NCBI GenBank assembly: GCA_004347685.1
Contig: SLTJ01000029.1
Location: 1-64,000, forward strand
DNA from: Clostridia bacterium
GTDB taxonomy: Bacteria > Bacillota > DSM-521 > Neomoorellales > SLTJ01
Direction of reading: 5' to 3'
DNA length: 64,000 bases
Shown: piece by piece, positions 18,375-26,655 of the stretch
How positions within the stretch are numbered: position 1 is the first letter of the stretch
How the letters are laid out: every line of letters starts with the position of its first letter
Program-made: the position numbers and the translations under genes
Notes under the pieces: model-generated
Seen by the model: the letters and a program-made list of their open reading frames with translations, nothing else
What the model was told of the DNA's origin: nothing
Databases searched by the model: none

Positions 18375-19745
18375 CTAGCCGATGAGAATAGTTTCCTCCG
18401 GATAATGCCATGCTTGCCCGCGGCGTTTGGCCTGCTGGGCCAGGGCAAAACCGAGGGTGAGCGGGCCCAGGCGCCCGACATACATGACCACAGAAATGAC
18501 CAGCTTGCCAGTGGTAGTCAAAGAAGGCGTTATCCCGGTGGAAAGACCTACAGTGCCAAAGGCAGAAAAAACCTCAAACAGTACCCGCTCGAAACTGGCT
18601 TTCTCTGTTGCCAGTAAGATCAATGCGGCTACACCAACCAGCATCAGGGACATGCTGCTGACCGCAAAGGCTTTAAAGACGGTGGTCGGTGGTAATTGCC
18701 GGCGGAAAGCGCTGGTTTCCGCGCGCCCAATAAGCATGCTGTAAAGGCTCAAAAGCAGGACGCTGAAGGTATTGGTCTTGATTCCACCGCCGGTTGACCC
18801 GGAGGAAGCCCCGATGAACATCAGAAACATCATGGCCAGCAGGGTTACCGGCCGTAACTCACCAATGGGTAAAGTAAAGAAACCAGCGGTGCGCGGCACC
18901 ACCGCCTGGAAGAAAGCCGGAAGGAATCTCTGGCCTACCGGGAACTGCCCCAGGGTGGCCTGGTTATTGAATTCCAGTAGCAACACGGCGGCAAAACCAA
19001 AGACAAGCAAAATGCCCGTACTGCTCAGTACCAGCTTGCTATGCAGGCTAAGCTTGCGCCAGTGCCGCATCTGGTTGACCTCCAGCAGAACGGCAAACCC
19101 CAGGCCACCAAAAATTATCAGCCCGGCGATTACCATGTTGACCAGGTAGTCGTCGCGGTATGCGGTCAAGCTGGCGGAAAACAGATCGAAGCCGGCATTG
19201 CAGAAGGCGGATACGGCGTGAAAAACGGCAAAGTAAACTCCCCGTCCCCAACCCAGGTCAGGTACCAGGCGGATGGCCAGCAAGGCCGCCCCGGTACCTT
19301 CAAATGCCAGGGTGAACAAGAGTACAGACCTGGTAAGACGAACTACGCCCTGGATCCGGTTCTGATTCAGAGACTCCTGGATGAGCAAACGCTCACGTAA
19401 GGTTATTTTTCGCCCCAGCACCAGCGCGGCCAGCACTGACATGGTCATGAAACCCAGCCCTCCTATCTGGATGAGGGCCAGGATGACCAGCTCGCCAAAC
19501 AGGGAAAAGGTGTCGGCAGTATGCACAACGGTGAGCCCGGTCACGGCCGTGGCCGAGGTAGCGGTAAAAACAGCGTCAACAAAGGAGATGCTCGTACCGG
19601 TTGCGGTAGCCACAGGCAGCTTAAGGAGTAGAGCCCCTATCCCGATGACTACCAACAAACCCAAAGCCAGAACCCGAGGTGGGTTTAAGAGGTTTTTGCC
19701 GTTGCGATGCAAGTTCGTGCAGCCGTCCCTTTCGTGCGCAGCCAC
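18375..19745 (-). CDS. trkH: Trk/Ktr potassium channel subunit TrkH
   Basis: This membrane pore subunit has 456 residues and the four M1-P-M2 repeats of the Trk/Ktr/HKT superfamily. The pore loops each centre on a glycine: TATSATAVTGLTVV, SAFCNAGFDLFS, GASSGSTGGGIKTNT and SAFGTVGLSTGIT. It works with TrkA encoded just downstream. The start is less certain: GTG 19745 has a weak site and a TTG some eleven codons further in is also possible. The gene begins just after the rplT terminator. Confidence 0.92.
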   Translation of the reverse strand: MAAHERDGCTNLHRNGKNLLNPPRVLALGLLVVIGIGALLLKLPVATATGTSISFVDAVFTATSATAVTGLTVVHTADTFSLFGELVILALIQIGGLGFMTMSVLAALVLGRKITLRERLLIQESLNQNRIQGVVRLTRSVLLFTLAFEGTGAALLAIRLVPDLGWGRGVYFAVFHAVSAFCNAGFDLFSASLTAYRDDYLVNMVIAGLIIFGGLGFAVLLEVNQMRHWRKLSLHSKLVLSSTGILLVFGFAAVLLLEFNNQATLGQFPVGQRFLPAFFQAVVPRTAGFFTLPIGELRPVTLLAMMFLMFIGASSGSTGGGIKTNTFSVLLLSLYSMLIGRAETSAFRRQLPPTTVFKAFAVSSMSLMLVGVAALILLATEKASFERVLFEVFSAFGTVGLSTGITPSLTTTGKLVISVVMYVGRLGPLTLGFALAQQAKRRGQAWHYPEETILIG

Positions 19746-19757
19746 CTTTTAACGAAG

Positions 19758-19781
19758 AAAAGGCGACTTATGTCACCTTTT
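19758..19781 (-). terminator. terminator of infC-rpmI-rplT
   Basis: AAAAGGTGAC, loop ATAA, GTCGCCTTTT forms a ten-pair stem with one G-U on the minus strand, starting two bases after the rplT stop codon and ending in a T-rich tail. It separates the translation-factor operon from trkH. Confidence 0.8.
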
Positions 19782-19783
19782 CC

Positions 19784-20143
19784 TTATCTGGTTAGGTGTT
19801 GCTTCGCCTTTTCCGCCAGGTCCTGGAAGGCCTGCGTATCGCTTACCGCCAGATCCGCCAGTATTTTGCGGTTCATCTCCACCCCGGCCTGTCTCAATCC
19901 GTTTATCATCCGGCTATAAGAAAGGCCATTGGCCCGTGCCGCCGCATTGATGCGGGTAATCCACAGGCGACGAAAATCCCGCTTGCGCTGGCGGCGGTGG
20001 GCGTAGGCATAGGCCAGAGATTTCATAACCTGCTCGTTGGCCGGACGGAAAAGCTTCGATTTCGCTCCCCAGTATCCCTTGGCCAGCTTAAGGACCTTCT
20101 GGTGCCGGCGATGCTTTGTAACTCCACGTTTTACCCGAGGCAA
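19784..20143 (-). CDS. rplT: 50S ribosomal protein L20
   Basis: L20 is an early assembly protein of the large subunit that binds 23S rRNA and often represses its own operon. The 119 residues match the family over the full length ([15 protein letters not shown] at the start, [12 protein letters not shown] in the globular half). TTG 20143 is selected since it precedes the conserved PRV and has AAGGGAG nine bases upstream. It is the last gene of infC-rpmI-rplT, here separated from rpmI by an unusually long 154 bases. Confidence 0.95.
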   Translation of the reverse strand: MPRVKRGVTKHRRHQKVLKLAKGYWGAKSKLFRPANEQVMKSLAYAYAHRRQRKRDFRRLWITRINAAARANGLSYSRMINGLRQAGVEMNRKILADLAVSDTQAFQDLAEKAKQHLTR

Positions 20144-20297
20144 TGACTTCAACTCCCTTGGCTGCTTTTTCGGCTCAGACTCCCATGCCGGGGCTCAGCG
20201 CCCCAGCACCGTCAGAAGGATGAAATTGACAGCGTAGATAACCGCTATGCCTGCAATGTCACCCGCAGGCCTACACCGGTTTGCCGGTCTACATTCA

Positions 20298-20495
20298 CTA
20301 AATACCCGGCAGGAGGCGTTTAAACCGCCGCTCATCGGCACTGCTCACCGAGGTAGTCTGGCGCAAACGCCGCGTCCGCTTCGGAGGCTTAGTAGCCAGG
20401 AGGTGGCTCTTGTAAGCCCGGGCCCGCTTGATACGGCCGGACCCGGTAACCTTGAACCTTTTGGCCGCCCCCCGGTGGCTCTTCATTTTCGGCAT
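20298..20495 (-). CDS. rpmI: 50S ribosomal protein L35
   Basis: This is a small basic ribosomal protein of 65 residues beginning [14 protein letters not shown], with the typical [20 protein letters not shown] 20495 follows GAGAGGAG at a good distance; the upstream in-frame start at 20537 only adds an unrelated extension. It lies between infC and rplT as in most bacteria. Confidence 0.95.
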   Translation of the reverse strand: MPKMKSHRGAAKRFKVTGSGRIKRARAYKSHLLATKPPKRTRRLRQTTSVSSADERRFKRLLPGI

Positions 20496-20508
20496 ATATG
20501 GGCTCCTC

Positions 20509-21030
20509 TCATGTATTCTGCGACACCCTGGGGCCAAGTATCATGACCATATTGCGCCCTTCTATCGAGGGTGGTTTTTCCACCACCGCGATTTCCTTTA
20601 CCTCCTGGGTGAGCTTGTTGCAAAGCTTGTGGCCCAGATCAGCATGGGAGAGCTCACGCCCCCGGAACATGATCGTAACCTTAACCTTGTCCCCATCCTG
20701 AAGAAAACGGAGGGCGTTGCGGACCTTGACCTGAAAATCATGCTCCTCTATTCGCAGTCGCAGTTTTACTTCCTTGATGTTAATCACCTTTTGCCGCTTG
20801 CGGGCCTCCTTTTCTCGCTTGCTCTGTTCATACCGGTACCGGCCATAGTCCATGAAGCGGCAAACAGGCGGCTTGGCGGTAGATGCCACCTCTACCAGAT
20901 CCAACCCCTGTTCCTGGGCGATTTTTAGGGCTTCACGAGGAGACATGATTCCGAGCTGCTGGCCATCCTGGCCGATAAGGCGCACTTCCCGGGCGCGTAT
21001 CTCCTCATTCACGCGCAGGTCTTTACTGAT
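20509..21030 (-). CDS. infC: translation initiation factor IF-3 with ATC start
   Basis: IF-3 binds the 30S subunit and rejects wrong start codons. The 173-residue product begins at [12 protein letters not shown] as in the family and contains both domains joined by a Lys/Arg-rich linker helix ([16 protein letters not shown]). Directly before the conserved start is GGAGGTG, then six bases, then ATC (21028-21030). IF-3 genes are known for rare AUU/AUC-type starts, by which IF-3 limits its own synthesis. The frame is open up to an ATG at 21135, but those 35 residues are not conserved and that ATG has no well-spaced site. Confidence 0.9.
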   Translation of the reverse strand: MSKDLRVNEEIRAREVRLIGQDGQQLGIMSPREALKIAQEQGLDLVEVASTAKPPVCRFMDYGRYRYEQSKREKEARKRQKVINIKEVKLRLRIEEHDFQVKVRNALRFLQDGDKVKVTIMFRGRELSHADLGHKLCNKLTQEVKEIAVVEKPPSIEGRNMVMILGPRVSQNT

Positions 21031-21178
21031 ACTTTTCACCTCCAGGTCAAATACATGCGAGGAGCGGATGGACACGCCACCCGCTCCGTACATTTTCCTA
21101 GGAGGCAGCCCGCAAAACTTAGCCTGGCGCGCCATGCTCTTTTTTGCTCAGCCTCCGGGAATTCTGCAACATGCTTCT

Positions 21179-21208
21179 AAAAACCCTGGCAGCGCAAAAC
21201 CGCAGGGT
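21179..21208 (-). terminator. attenuator-like hairpin in the infC leader
   Basis: ACCCTG (minus strand) pairs with CAGGGT across a loop that has further GCG/CGC pairing, followed by TTTTT. It lies between the infC promoter and the ATC start. Its place fits the L20-dependent leader (Rfam L20_leader) of Firmicutes infC operons, but I could not fold or compare it. Confidence 0.5.
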
Positions 21209-21246
21209 GAGAAGCGGAGGGCGCCTCTACTTAGCTGAACGTCATT

Positions 21247-21276
21247 AGTTTAGCACAGGAAAGTAAGCAGCGTCAA
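21247..21276 (-). promoter_or_regulatory. infC operon promoter
   Basis: TTGACG (21271-21276) and TAAACT (21247-21252) are 18 bases apart on the minus strand. The transcript would carry a leader of about 210 bases before infC. Confidence 0.65.
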
Positions 21277-21316
21277 TAAATAATTTCATGTTTCCGCCGG
21301 AGAAAACCGTGCCGGG

Positions 21317-23215
21317 CTACCTTTTCGCGTGAATGTCCTCGGCGACCCGGGCCGCAAACTCAGACAGGCTGGCGGCACCCTCGTCCCCGGCCACCCGCGA
21401 CCTTACTGCTACCTTACGTTCAGCCACCTCGCGGTCACCTAATATGAGCACATAGGGTACCTTCTCCATCTGGGCCTGGCGGATTTTGTACCCGATTTTC
21501 TCGTTATGCCGGTCCACCTCAGCCCGGACTTGAAGTTCTTCCAAGTGGGCCTTGACCTCGTCCGCCCAGGGCAGGTGCCGGTCGGCGATGGGCAGGATCT
21601 TAACCTGTAGCGGCGCAAGCCAGACGGGAAAAGCCCCCCCATAATGTTCGGTAAGAATGCCGATAAACCGTTCCAGGCTGCCTAGAACTACCCGGTGAAG
21701 CATGGCTGGCCGGTGTTTGCGGCCATCTTCCCCGGTGTAGACAAGGTCGAACTTCTCCGGGAGCTGGAAATCAAGCTGAATGGTACCGCATTGCCAAGTC
21801 CGGCCCAGGGAATCGCGCAAGTGAAAGTCAATTTTCGGGCCGTAGAACGCCCCCTCACCTTCGTTGGTCCGGTAATCTATCCCTTTGACCTCCAGGGCCT
21901 GCCGTAGAGCCTGCGTCGCCTGATCCCACATCTCCGGCGAACCCATCGCCTTCTCCGGCCGGGTGGAAAGTTCAACTTGATAGGTAAAACCAAATACCCC
22001 GTACATATAGTCAATCAGGTCAATGACATTGATTATCTCCTCAGTAATTTTATCAGGTACCATGAAGATATGGGCGTCGTCCTGGGTAAAGGAGCGGACC
22101 CGCATCAAGCCGTGGAGCACCCCGGAGAGCTCATGCCGGTGGACGATCCCCAGTTCGGCCAGACGGAGGGGAAAGTCCCGATAGCTATGTTGCGCCGACG
22201 TATAGACCAGGATGGCGCCCGGGCAGTTCATGGGCTTGATAGCATATTCCTGGTCATCTATGGAGGTTACATACATTTGCTCTCGGTAATGTTCCCAATG
22301 CCCCGATCTTTCCCAAAGCGAGCGCTGCAGGATAACCGGCGTCCTGATTTCCAGGTAACCGCGTCTGCGGTGCTCCTGCCGCCAAAATTGCTCCAGCTCG
22401 TTACGGATGACCATTCCCCGGGGGTGAAAGAAAGGAAAACCCGGCCCTTCCTCATGGAGGCTGAACAGGTCCAACATAGTACCCAGGCGGCGGTGATCCC
22501 TCTTCCTGGCTTCTTCCAGCCGGTCAAGGTAAGCATCTAGTTCTTCTTGCTCCGGGAAGGAAGTGCCGTAGATGCGCTGCAGCATCTTGTTGGCCTCGTT
22601 TCCCCGCCAGTAGGCCCCGGCCAGGCCCGTCAGTTTCACCGCGCCAATAACGCCGGTGGAGGGCAGGTGGGGGCCGGCACAAAGGTCGCCGAATTCCCCT
22701 TGCTGGTAAATGGTAATCGGCGTCCCTTCCGGCAGGTCGTTTAGCAATTCCACCTTATAAATCTCATCACGCTCAGAAAAAAGGGCTTGAGCTTCCTCCC
22801 GGGAAACCTCCCGGCGCTCAAAGGGATAATCGGCCGCAATTATGCGCTGCATTTCTTCTTCGAGGGCGGCGAGATCTTCAGGGGTAAATGCCTTTTCCGG
22901 GTCAAAGTCGTAGTAAAACCCCTCGCTGATGGCCGGGCCGATGCCCAGCTTGGTTCCGGGGAAAAGGCGCAAGACAGCCTGCGCCAAAACATGGGCCGAG
23001 CTATGGCGCAAGGCGTTCCTGCCCGCTTCCTCATTGAAGGTATAGAGATTAACCCGGGCATCTTCCCACAGGCGCGTATTCAGGTCCGCTATTTTACCGT
23101 TGACCTCGGCCACCAATGCTCCGGGCCGGATTTGGGACGCAATTTCCTTCAAGGTTATTCCGGCCGGATAAGTTCTGACCTCATTACCAGGCAAGAGAAC
23201 CCTTATCTCTGGCAA
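21317..23215 (-). CDS. thrS: threonyl-tRNA synthetase
   Basis: This class II enzyme charges tRNA-Thr and edits mischarged serine. It has the full domain set in about 632 residues: TGS domain (1-60), second additional domain with HSSAH for editing, the catalytic core with the zinc-binding Cys/His residues (KPMNCPGAI region and HRHELSGVLHGLMRVRSFTQDDAHIF), and a C-terminal anticodon-binding domain. TTG 23215 is preferred, with GAGGTGAGGAG just before it; GTG 23224 is the alternative. It follows ytxC, as in Bacillus. No T-box is present in the short leader. Confidence 0.95.
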   Translation of the reverse strand: MPEIRVLLPGNEVRTYPAGITLKEIASQIRPGALVAEVNGKIADLNTRLWEDARVNLYTFNEEAGRNALRHSSAHVLAQAVLRLFPGTKLGIGPAISEGFYYDFDPEKAFTPEDLAALEEEMQRIIAADYPFERREVSREEAQALFSERDEIYKVELLNDLPEGTPITIYQQGEFGDLCAGPHLPSTGVIGAVKLTGLAGAYWRGNEANKMLQRIYGTSFPEQEELDAYLDRLEEARKRDHRRLGTMLDLFSLHEEGPGFPFFHPRGMVIRNELEQFWRQEHRRRGYLEIRTPVILQRSLWERSGHWEHYREQMYVTSIDDQEYAIKPMNCPGAILVYTSAQHSYRDFPLRLAELGIVHRHELSGVLHGLMRVRSFTQDDAHIFMVPDKITEEIINVIDLIDYMYGVFGFTYQVELSTRPEKAMGSPEMWDQATQALRQALEVKGIDYRTNEGEGAFYGPKIDFHLRDSLGRTWQCGTIQLDFQLPEKFDLVYTGEDGRKHRPAMLHRVVLGSLERFIGILTEHYGGAFPVWLAPLQVKILPIADRHLPWADEVKAHLEELQVRAEVDRHNEKIGYKIRQAQMEKVPYVLILGDREVAERKVAVRSRVAGDEGAASLSEFAARVAEDIHAKR

Positions 23216-23242
23216 ACTCCTCACCTCAAATTCTTAATAAAA

Positions 23243-23268
23243 AACTCCCGCCGTCCAAGACGAGAGTT
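23243..23268 (-). terminator. hairpin at the very 5' end of the thrS transcript
   Basis: AACTCTCGTC, loop TTGGAC, GGCGGGAGTT on the minus strand gives a ten-pair stem (two G-U) followed by TTTTATT. It starts at the base after the -10 box, so the transcript would begin within or just before it. It may terminate early, protect the 5' end, or serve ytxC read-through. Confidence 0.6.
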
Positions 23269-23297
23269 ATTATAAAAGTACTGGAGACCATTGTCAA
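23269..23297 (-). promoter_or_regulatory. thrS promoter (full consensus)
   Basis: TTGACA (23292-23297), 17 bases, TATAAT (23269-23274) on the minus strand: a perfect sigma-A promoter between ytxC and thrS. Confidence 0.85.
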
Positions 23298-23299
23298 CT

Positions 23300-24154
23300 T
23301 TATAGCTTCCGGCGCTTACGTTGCTTGCACTTGGGGCAGCCAGGGCAAATCTGCAGCTTTTCGGCAAAAACGTTCTTGAGGGTACTCACGGTGGTCTCAA
23401 GTTCACCAGACCCGGCTACGTGTAATAGAATGCTCCGCGGCGCAATGGTGATCAACGCGCTGATAAGAACATCTTCGTAATTAACCTCTTTCCGCCGCAG
23501 TTCCACCTGAAAGCCACCCCGGCCGGTATTGGTCAGCACCGAGTCTTCATTATCGTAAACCTGAAAGACGCCGGGGGAACTCAGGAATACCTGCACCTTA
23601 TCCACCCTTGGCTCCTGGTTCGCCACGAAATAGCGCAGCAGGCGCATGAATTCCTTGTACTCTTTCTCTACCAGGTATTCGTCCACGGCCTTGTCTACCG
23701 CTTCCTCGAGCTGCCCGAGGTAATCCGGCAGGCGGAAGTTGAGAAAACCGTCCAGGTTCAAGTAATCATTGTCCTCCAAGTACGTCAGGAGCGATCCTGC
23801 CACCTTGGAACTGCGATCAGCCGCGGCGGTGGCCAGAATCTGCCGGGCGCGTTGCTTAACGTCAACATCTTCGCCCTGCTGAAAAAAATAATAATTATCA
23901 TTGACTATTTTACTGATGAGTTGTTCTTCCCATTGCTCGGTGAGGAGAGAGGCTACCGCATGGGCCAGGTTATACTTTAACCGCTGCTCATTGGCCCGCC
24001 CGTTGCTCTCGCAGGTGAGGGAAAGATAGCGGCTATTTGTGTCCGGCAACCGCAGGAGCTTGAGATCCACCTTTTGGCGCCGGCACCGCTTTTCCAGATC
24101 TTCGTGTAAGAACTCCAGTTGTTCCTGCGGGCCAACGCAAACCAAAGCAGCCAT
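23300..24154 (-). CDS. ytxC: putative sporulation protein YtxC
   Basis: The protein (284 residues) resembles the YtxC-like family, whose gene lies directly upstream of thrS in Bacillus as well; its molecular role is not known. No membrane segment or signal peptide is visible. The C-terminus ends in a small cysteine pair region (CPGCPKCKQRKRRK) that may bind a metal. ATG 24154 follows AGAGGGG by about eight bases; the GTG at 24172 is in frame but lies within that site. Confidence 0.75.
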   Translation of the reverse strand: MAALVCVGPQEQLEFLHEDLEKRCRRQKVDLKLLRLPDTNSRYLSLTCESNGRANEQRLKYNLAHAVASLLTEQWEEQLISKIVNDNYYFFQQGEDVDVKQRARQILATAAADRSSKVAGSLLTYLEDNDYLNLDGFLNFRLPDYLGQLEEAVDKAVDEYLVEKEYKEFMRLLRYFVANQEPRVDKVQVFLSSPGVFQVYDNEDSVLTNTGRGGFQVELRRKEVNYEDVLISALITIAPRSILLHVAGSGELETTVSTLKNVFAEKLQICPGCPKCKQRKRRKL

Positions 24155-24310
24155 AATGCAAACCCCTCTCACGCTAGTATTATATGTGGCGGCTCAAATT
24201 AGTATACGACAGCACAACGCGGATAAATTCGGCGGATGCGGCGGCAAGTCCTGCCGCGAAAGGACAGAGAGATAAGAACGCCGGCCCCAAATGGATACTA
24301 ACCAGACACC

Positions 24311-24340
24311 AAAAAAGGGTCCGGTAAAAACCCGAACCCT
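24311..24340 (-). terminator. intrinsic terminator downstream of tRNA-Val
   Basis: AGGGTTCGG, loop GTTTTTA, CCGGACCCT followed by six T on the minus strand: a nine-pair stem with one G-U. It is the first strong terminator after the tRNA gene, about 300 bases downstream, so the tRNA transcript could include the inverted-repeat region between. Confidence 0.85.
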
Positions 24341-24383
24341 GCCCAGCAAATGGGAGGTGAGAGGTGGGAAGTGGGACTTCGTA

Positions 24384-24486
24384 GGAACCCAGCACTCAAC
24401 TGGCATGTCTAACATGCCGTATCCTTTCGAACAGCAACACTCCCAGTAAGGCATCCTGGCGAACGCCGGGTTGAGTGCTGGGTTCC
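24384..24486. repeat. nested inverted repeat between tRNA-Val and its terminator
   Basis: A perfect 17-base inverted repeat (GGAACCCAGCACTCAAC at 24384-24400 and its complement at 24470-24486) encloses 69 bases. Inside is another perfect hairpin, GGCATGT-CTA-ACATGCC (24402-24418), and near the right arm GGCG-AAC-GCC-like pairing. It looks like a small mobile element remnant (MITE-like) or a structured RNA. No gene is found from 24155 to 24646. Confidence 0.7.
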
Positions 24487-24646
24487 GGATTGAAAATCTG
24501 GGCCTCCTGCTTAGCCTATTCTCACTCCCTTGAATGAACAGGCTAGCGCAAGCTCCACTCCAGACCCTTCCTCCTCGCGCCTCCGTTTTCATACTTAACC
24601 CGGACCAGCCGGAACCAAACGCTGTCACGTGCTCAAGAACCTGATC

Positions 24647-24721
24647 TGGTGCGTCCGAGAGGATTTGAACCTCTGGCCCCCTCCGCGTCAAGGAGGTGCT
24701 CTCCCCCTGAGCTACGGACGC
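24647..24721 (-). tRNA. tRNA-Val (GAC)
   Basis: The minus strand folds into a full cloverleaf: acceptor GCGTCCG/CGGACGC, D arm GCTC...GAGC, anticodon stem CCTCC/GGAGG with loop TTGACGC (anticodon GAC), T arm AGAGG-TTCAAAT-CCTCT, discriminator A and an encoded CCA end (24647-24649). Confidence 0.97.
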
Positions 24722-24731
24722 CCTTTCGCAT

Positions 24732-24760
24732 ATTATGCCGCAGAAGCACCAAAATGTCAA
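24732..24760 (-). promoter_or_regulatory. tRNA-Val promoter
   Basis: TTGACA (24755-24760) and CATAAT (24732-24737), 17 bases apart on the minus strand, end ten bases before the tRNA. Confidence 0.8.
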
Positions 24761-24815
24761 GCCGCAATGCGAAATCGGTCCCTAGCCGCCATCACAGCCT
24801 CAGCGTGTGTCGGGG

Positions 24816-24998
24816 CTACTTGGCTTCCACCTGCAAGTCTCCTTCGCCCAGGAACCATTGTGCCCACATGCAATAGACATCGCTATTACGCATAAAGGCC
24901 TCTATCGAAGGTATCCCAGCCGTTTCCTTAACCTCCTGAGCCAGTCTCCGCATCTGGACAATCTTCTCTAGGACCTCCTGACGCTTGGCCTCGTCCAT
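24816..24998 (-). CDS. small protein of unknown function, 60 residues
   Basis: I do not recognise the family. The 60 residues are mostly helical and charged at the start (DEAKRQEVLEKIVQMRRLAQEVKE) and end in WAQWFLGEGDLQVEAK. An excellent AAAGGAGGGG lies seven bases before the ATG, which argues for a real gene. It lies 123 bases after the aryl/acyl-CoA ligase on the same strand and may close that operon. Confidence 0.6.
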   Translation of the reverse strand: MDEAKRQEVLEKIVQMRRLAQEVKETAGIPSIEAFMRNSDVYCMWAQWFLGEGDLQVEAK

Positions 24999-25121
24999 TC
25001 ATCAACCCCTCCTTTCAGTATTCTTATCTCCAAAACCCTTCATGCCTGCCAGATACAACCAATAATTAAAATAGGTGGAAGGCTATTTTCGTGTTAATAG
25101 GCTAGGTGTTCAGCCCGGTGG

Positions 25122-26462
25122 CTATTTCTTTCGGTTATCAAAAATGCGCTTGGCTTTTTGTTCGTACCTCGGCAGGCTTTTCGGAGGTACCAGCTCAACA
25201 CCAATACGCACGCCTACCTTCCGGTGCAGTTCCTCGGCAACCTGTTGCTGTAGTTGCGGATAATTCTCTTGTGATACATTCCCTATTGGCTCCACTTTTA
25301 CTGTTACGGCATCTCCATCAGCTTCAGTAGTAAAATGAATTTCCATGTTCTCCGAAAGCTGAGGGATCTCTCCCAGGATAGCCTGAAGTCCAGCCGGATA
25401 AACATTGGTCCCCTTGATGGTTACCATTTGATCCGTGCGTCCTAAAACCCCTTCCCGCAACCAGAGCCAGCTACGACCGCAATCGCAGCCCTCCAGGTGC
25501 CATTCGACTACATCGTGGGTACGATACTTGATCAGCGGCATAACGGTAGCGTTATACGTGGTGAGCACGAACTCACCGCGACCGCCGCTAGGAACTTTGC
25601 GGCCGTCCTCGTCGAGGACCACTCCGTAGGCCACGGTCTCGCTCAAGTGCAGACGATCCAGGTGCATAGGGCAGTGCCAGCTTGTGGATCCCCACAGTTC
25701 AGATATGCCGTAAAGGTCGAGCGCCCGGGCACCCCAGGCCTCCTCCATGGCTTTGCGCAGGCTGGCTACTACCGCTCCCTGTTCTCCGGCCATGGTCAGG
25801 AACTTAATGCTTGTCTCAGCCGGATTCACACCCATGTCCCGGGCCACTTCGGCCAGATGGAGGATATAGGTTGGCGTAGCACATAGAACGGTAGGCTTAA
25901 GCTCAAGTATTTGCCGGATACGGCCCTTGGAATCTTGCCCGCCGGAACTGATTACCTGGCAGCCCATCATCAAAGCGTCAAAATAGGCACTCCAAAATCC
26001 CATAAAGGTGCCGAAGGGAAAAGCAAAATAAAAGACATCGTTCTGCCGAATTCCGTGCGCCCACCACTTGTACGTCCATTGCTGGTGGATGTCCTTGAAA
26101 TACCCCGGTTCCATCATTGGTTTGCCGGTAGACCCGGATGTCATATAGAAAATATTAACATATTCCTCGCCACCGCGAACTATAGCGTCACCAAAGGGGG
26201 GATTCTTGGCTTGGTACGCAACAACGTCGCTTTTGTCAATCGTTGGAATCTTGTCTATGTAATCATCCAGCGTCTTCACATCTTCGGGTTTAACCCCGGC
26301 CCGGTCATAAAGATCTCTGTACATGGGCGCGTTTTCATAGGCGTATTTTATCATTGCCTGCAGGCGGCGTAAATGTAACTGGTCAAGCTTGTCTCTGGGC
26401 ATGGTTTCTAAGTACTCGTTCCAATAAGGGCTTTTCGTGGCTGCTTCAGAATATAGCGGCAT
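25122..26462 (-). CDS. phenylacetate-CoA ligase family enzyme, copy 1
   Basis: This is an ATP-dependent (AMP-forming) acyl/aryl-CoA ligase of the PaaK type with 446 residues, which would activate a carboxylic acid to its CoA ester at the start of the catabolic route. Visible motifs are the phosphate loop YMTSGSTGKP, the adenine/substrate part DLYGISELWGS, IKYRTHDV, and the hinge LGRTDQMVTIKGTNVYP. ATG 26462 follows GGGAGGGAG. A very similar copy starts at 62230. It lies after paaX, in line with a regulated pathway. The true substrate cannot be read from the motifs; phenylacetate is only the family name. Confidence 0.88.
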   Translation of the reverse strand: MPLYSEAATKSPYWNEYLETMPRDKLDQLHLRRLQAMIKYAYENAPMYRDLYDRAGVKPEDVKTLDDYIDKIPTIDKSDVVAYQAKNPPFGDAIVRGGEEYVNIFYMTSGSTGKPMMEPGYFKDIHQQWTYKWWAHGIRQNDVFYFAFPFGTFMGFWSAYFDALMMGCQVISSGGQDSKGRIRQILELKPTVLCATPTYILHLAEVARDMGVNPAETSIKFLTMAGEQGAVVASLRKAMEEAWGARALDLYGISELWGSTSWHCPMHLDRLHLSETVAYGVVLDEDGRKVPSGGRGEFVLTTYNATVMPLIKYRTHDVVEWHLEGCDCGRSWLWLREGVLGRTDQMVTIKGTNVYPAGLQAILGEIPQLSENMEIHFTTEADGDAVTVKVEPIGNVSQENYPQLQQQVAEELHRKVGVRIGVELVPPKSLPRYEQKAKRIFDNRKK

Positions 26463-26655
26463 AAGAACTCCCTCCCAGGTGTTAATGGTTGTATGGGCAC
26501 CAGGCCCCACTGCTTCCCCCTACAGCTTGCCATGCCTAATACATTGCAGCTCCGATCAATTATGTATTTGTAACGAGTATTACGCTTAATCCTCTATGTT
26601 GTACTATAGCAGGGCGCACAATTCAACCAGGGAATACCCTAGAAACAGCCACTAT

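Noticed and set aside
20509-21135. infC starting at ATG 21135
   Set aside because: The extra 35 residues are not like IF-3 and the ATG lacks a well-spaced site, whereas GGAGGTG stands right before the ATC at the conserved start.
24194-24760. 188-residue frame across the tRNA-Val gene
   Set aside because: It runs through the tRNA and the inverted repeat, has no ribosome site and no family likeness.
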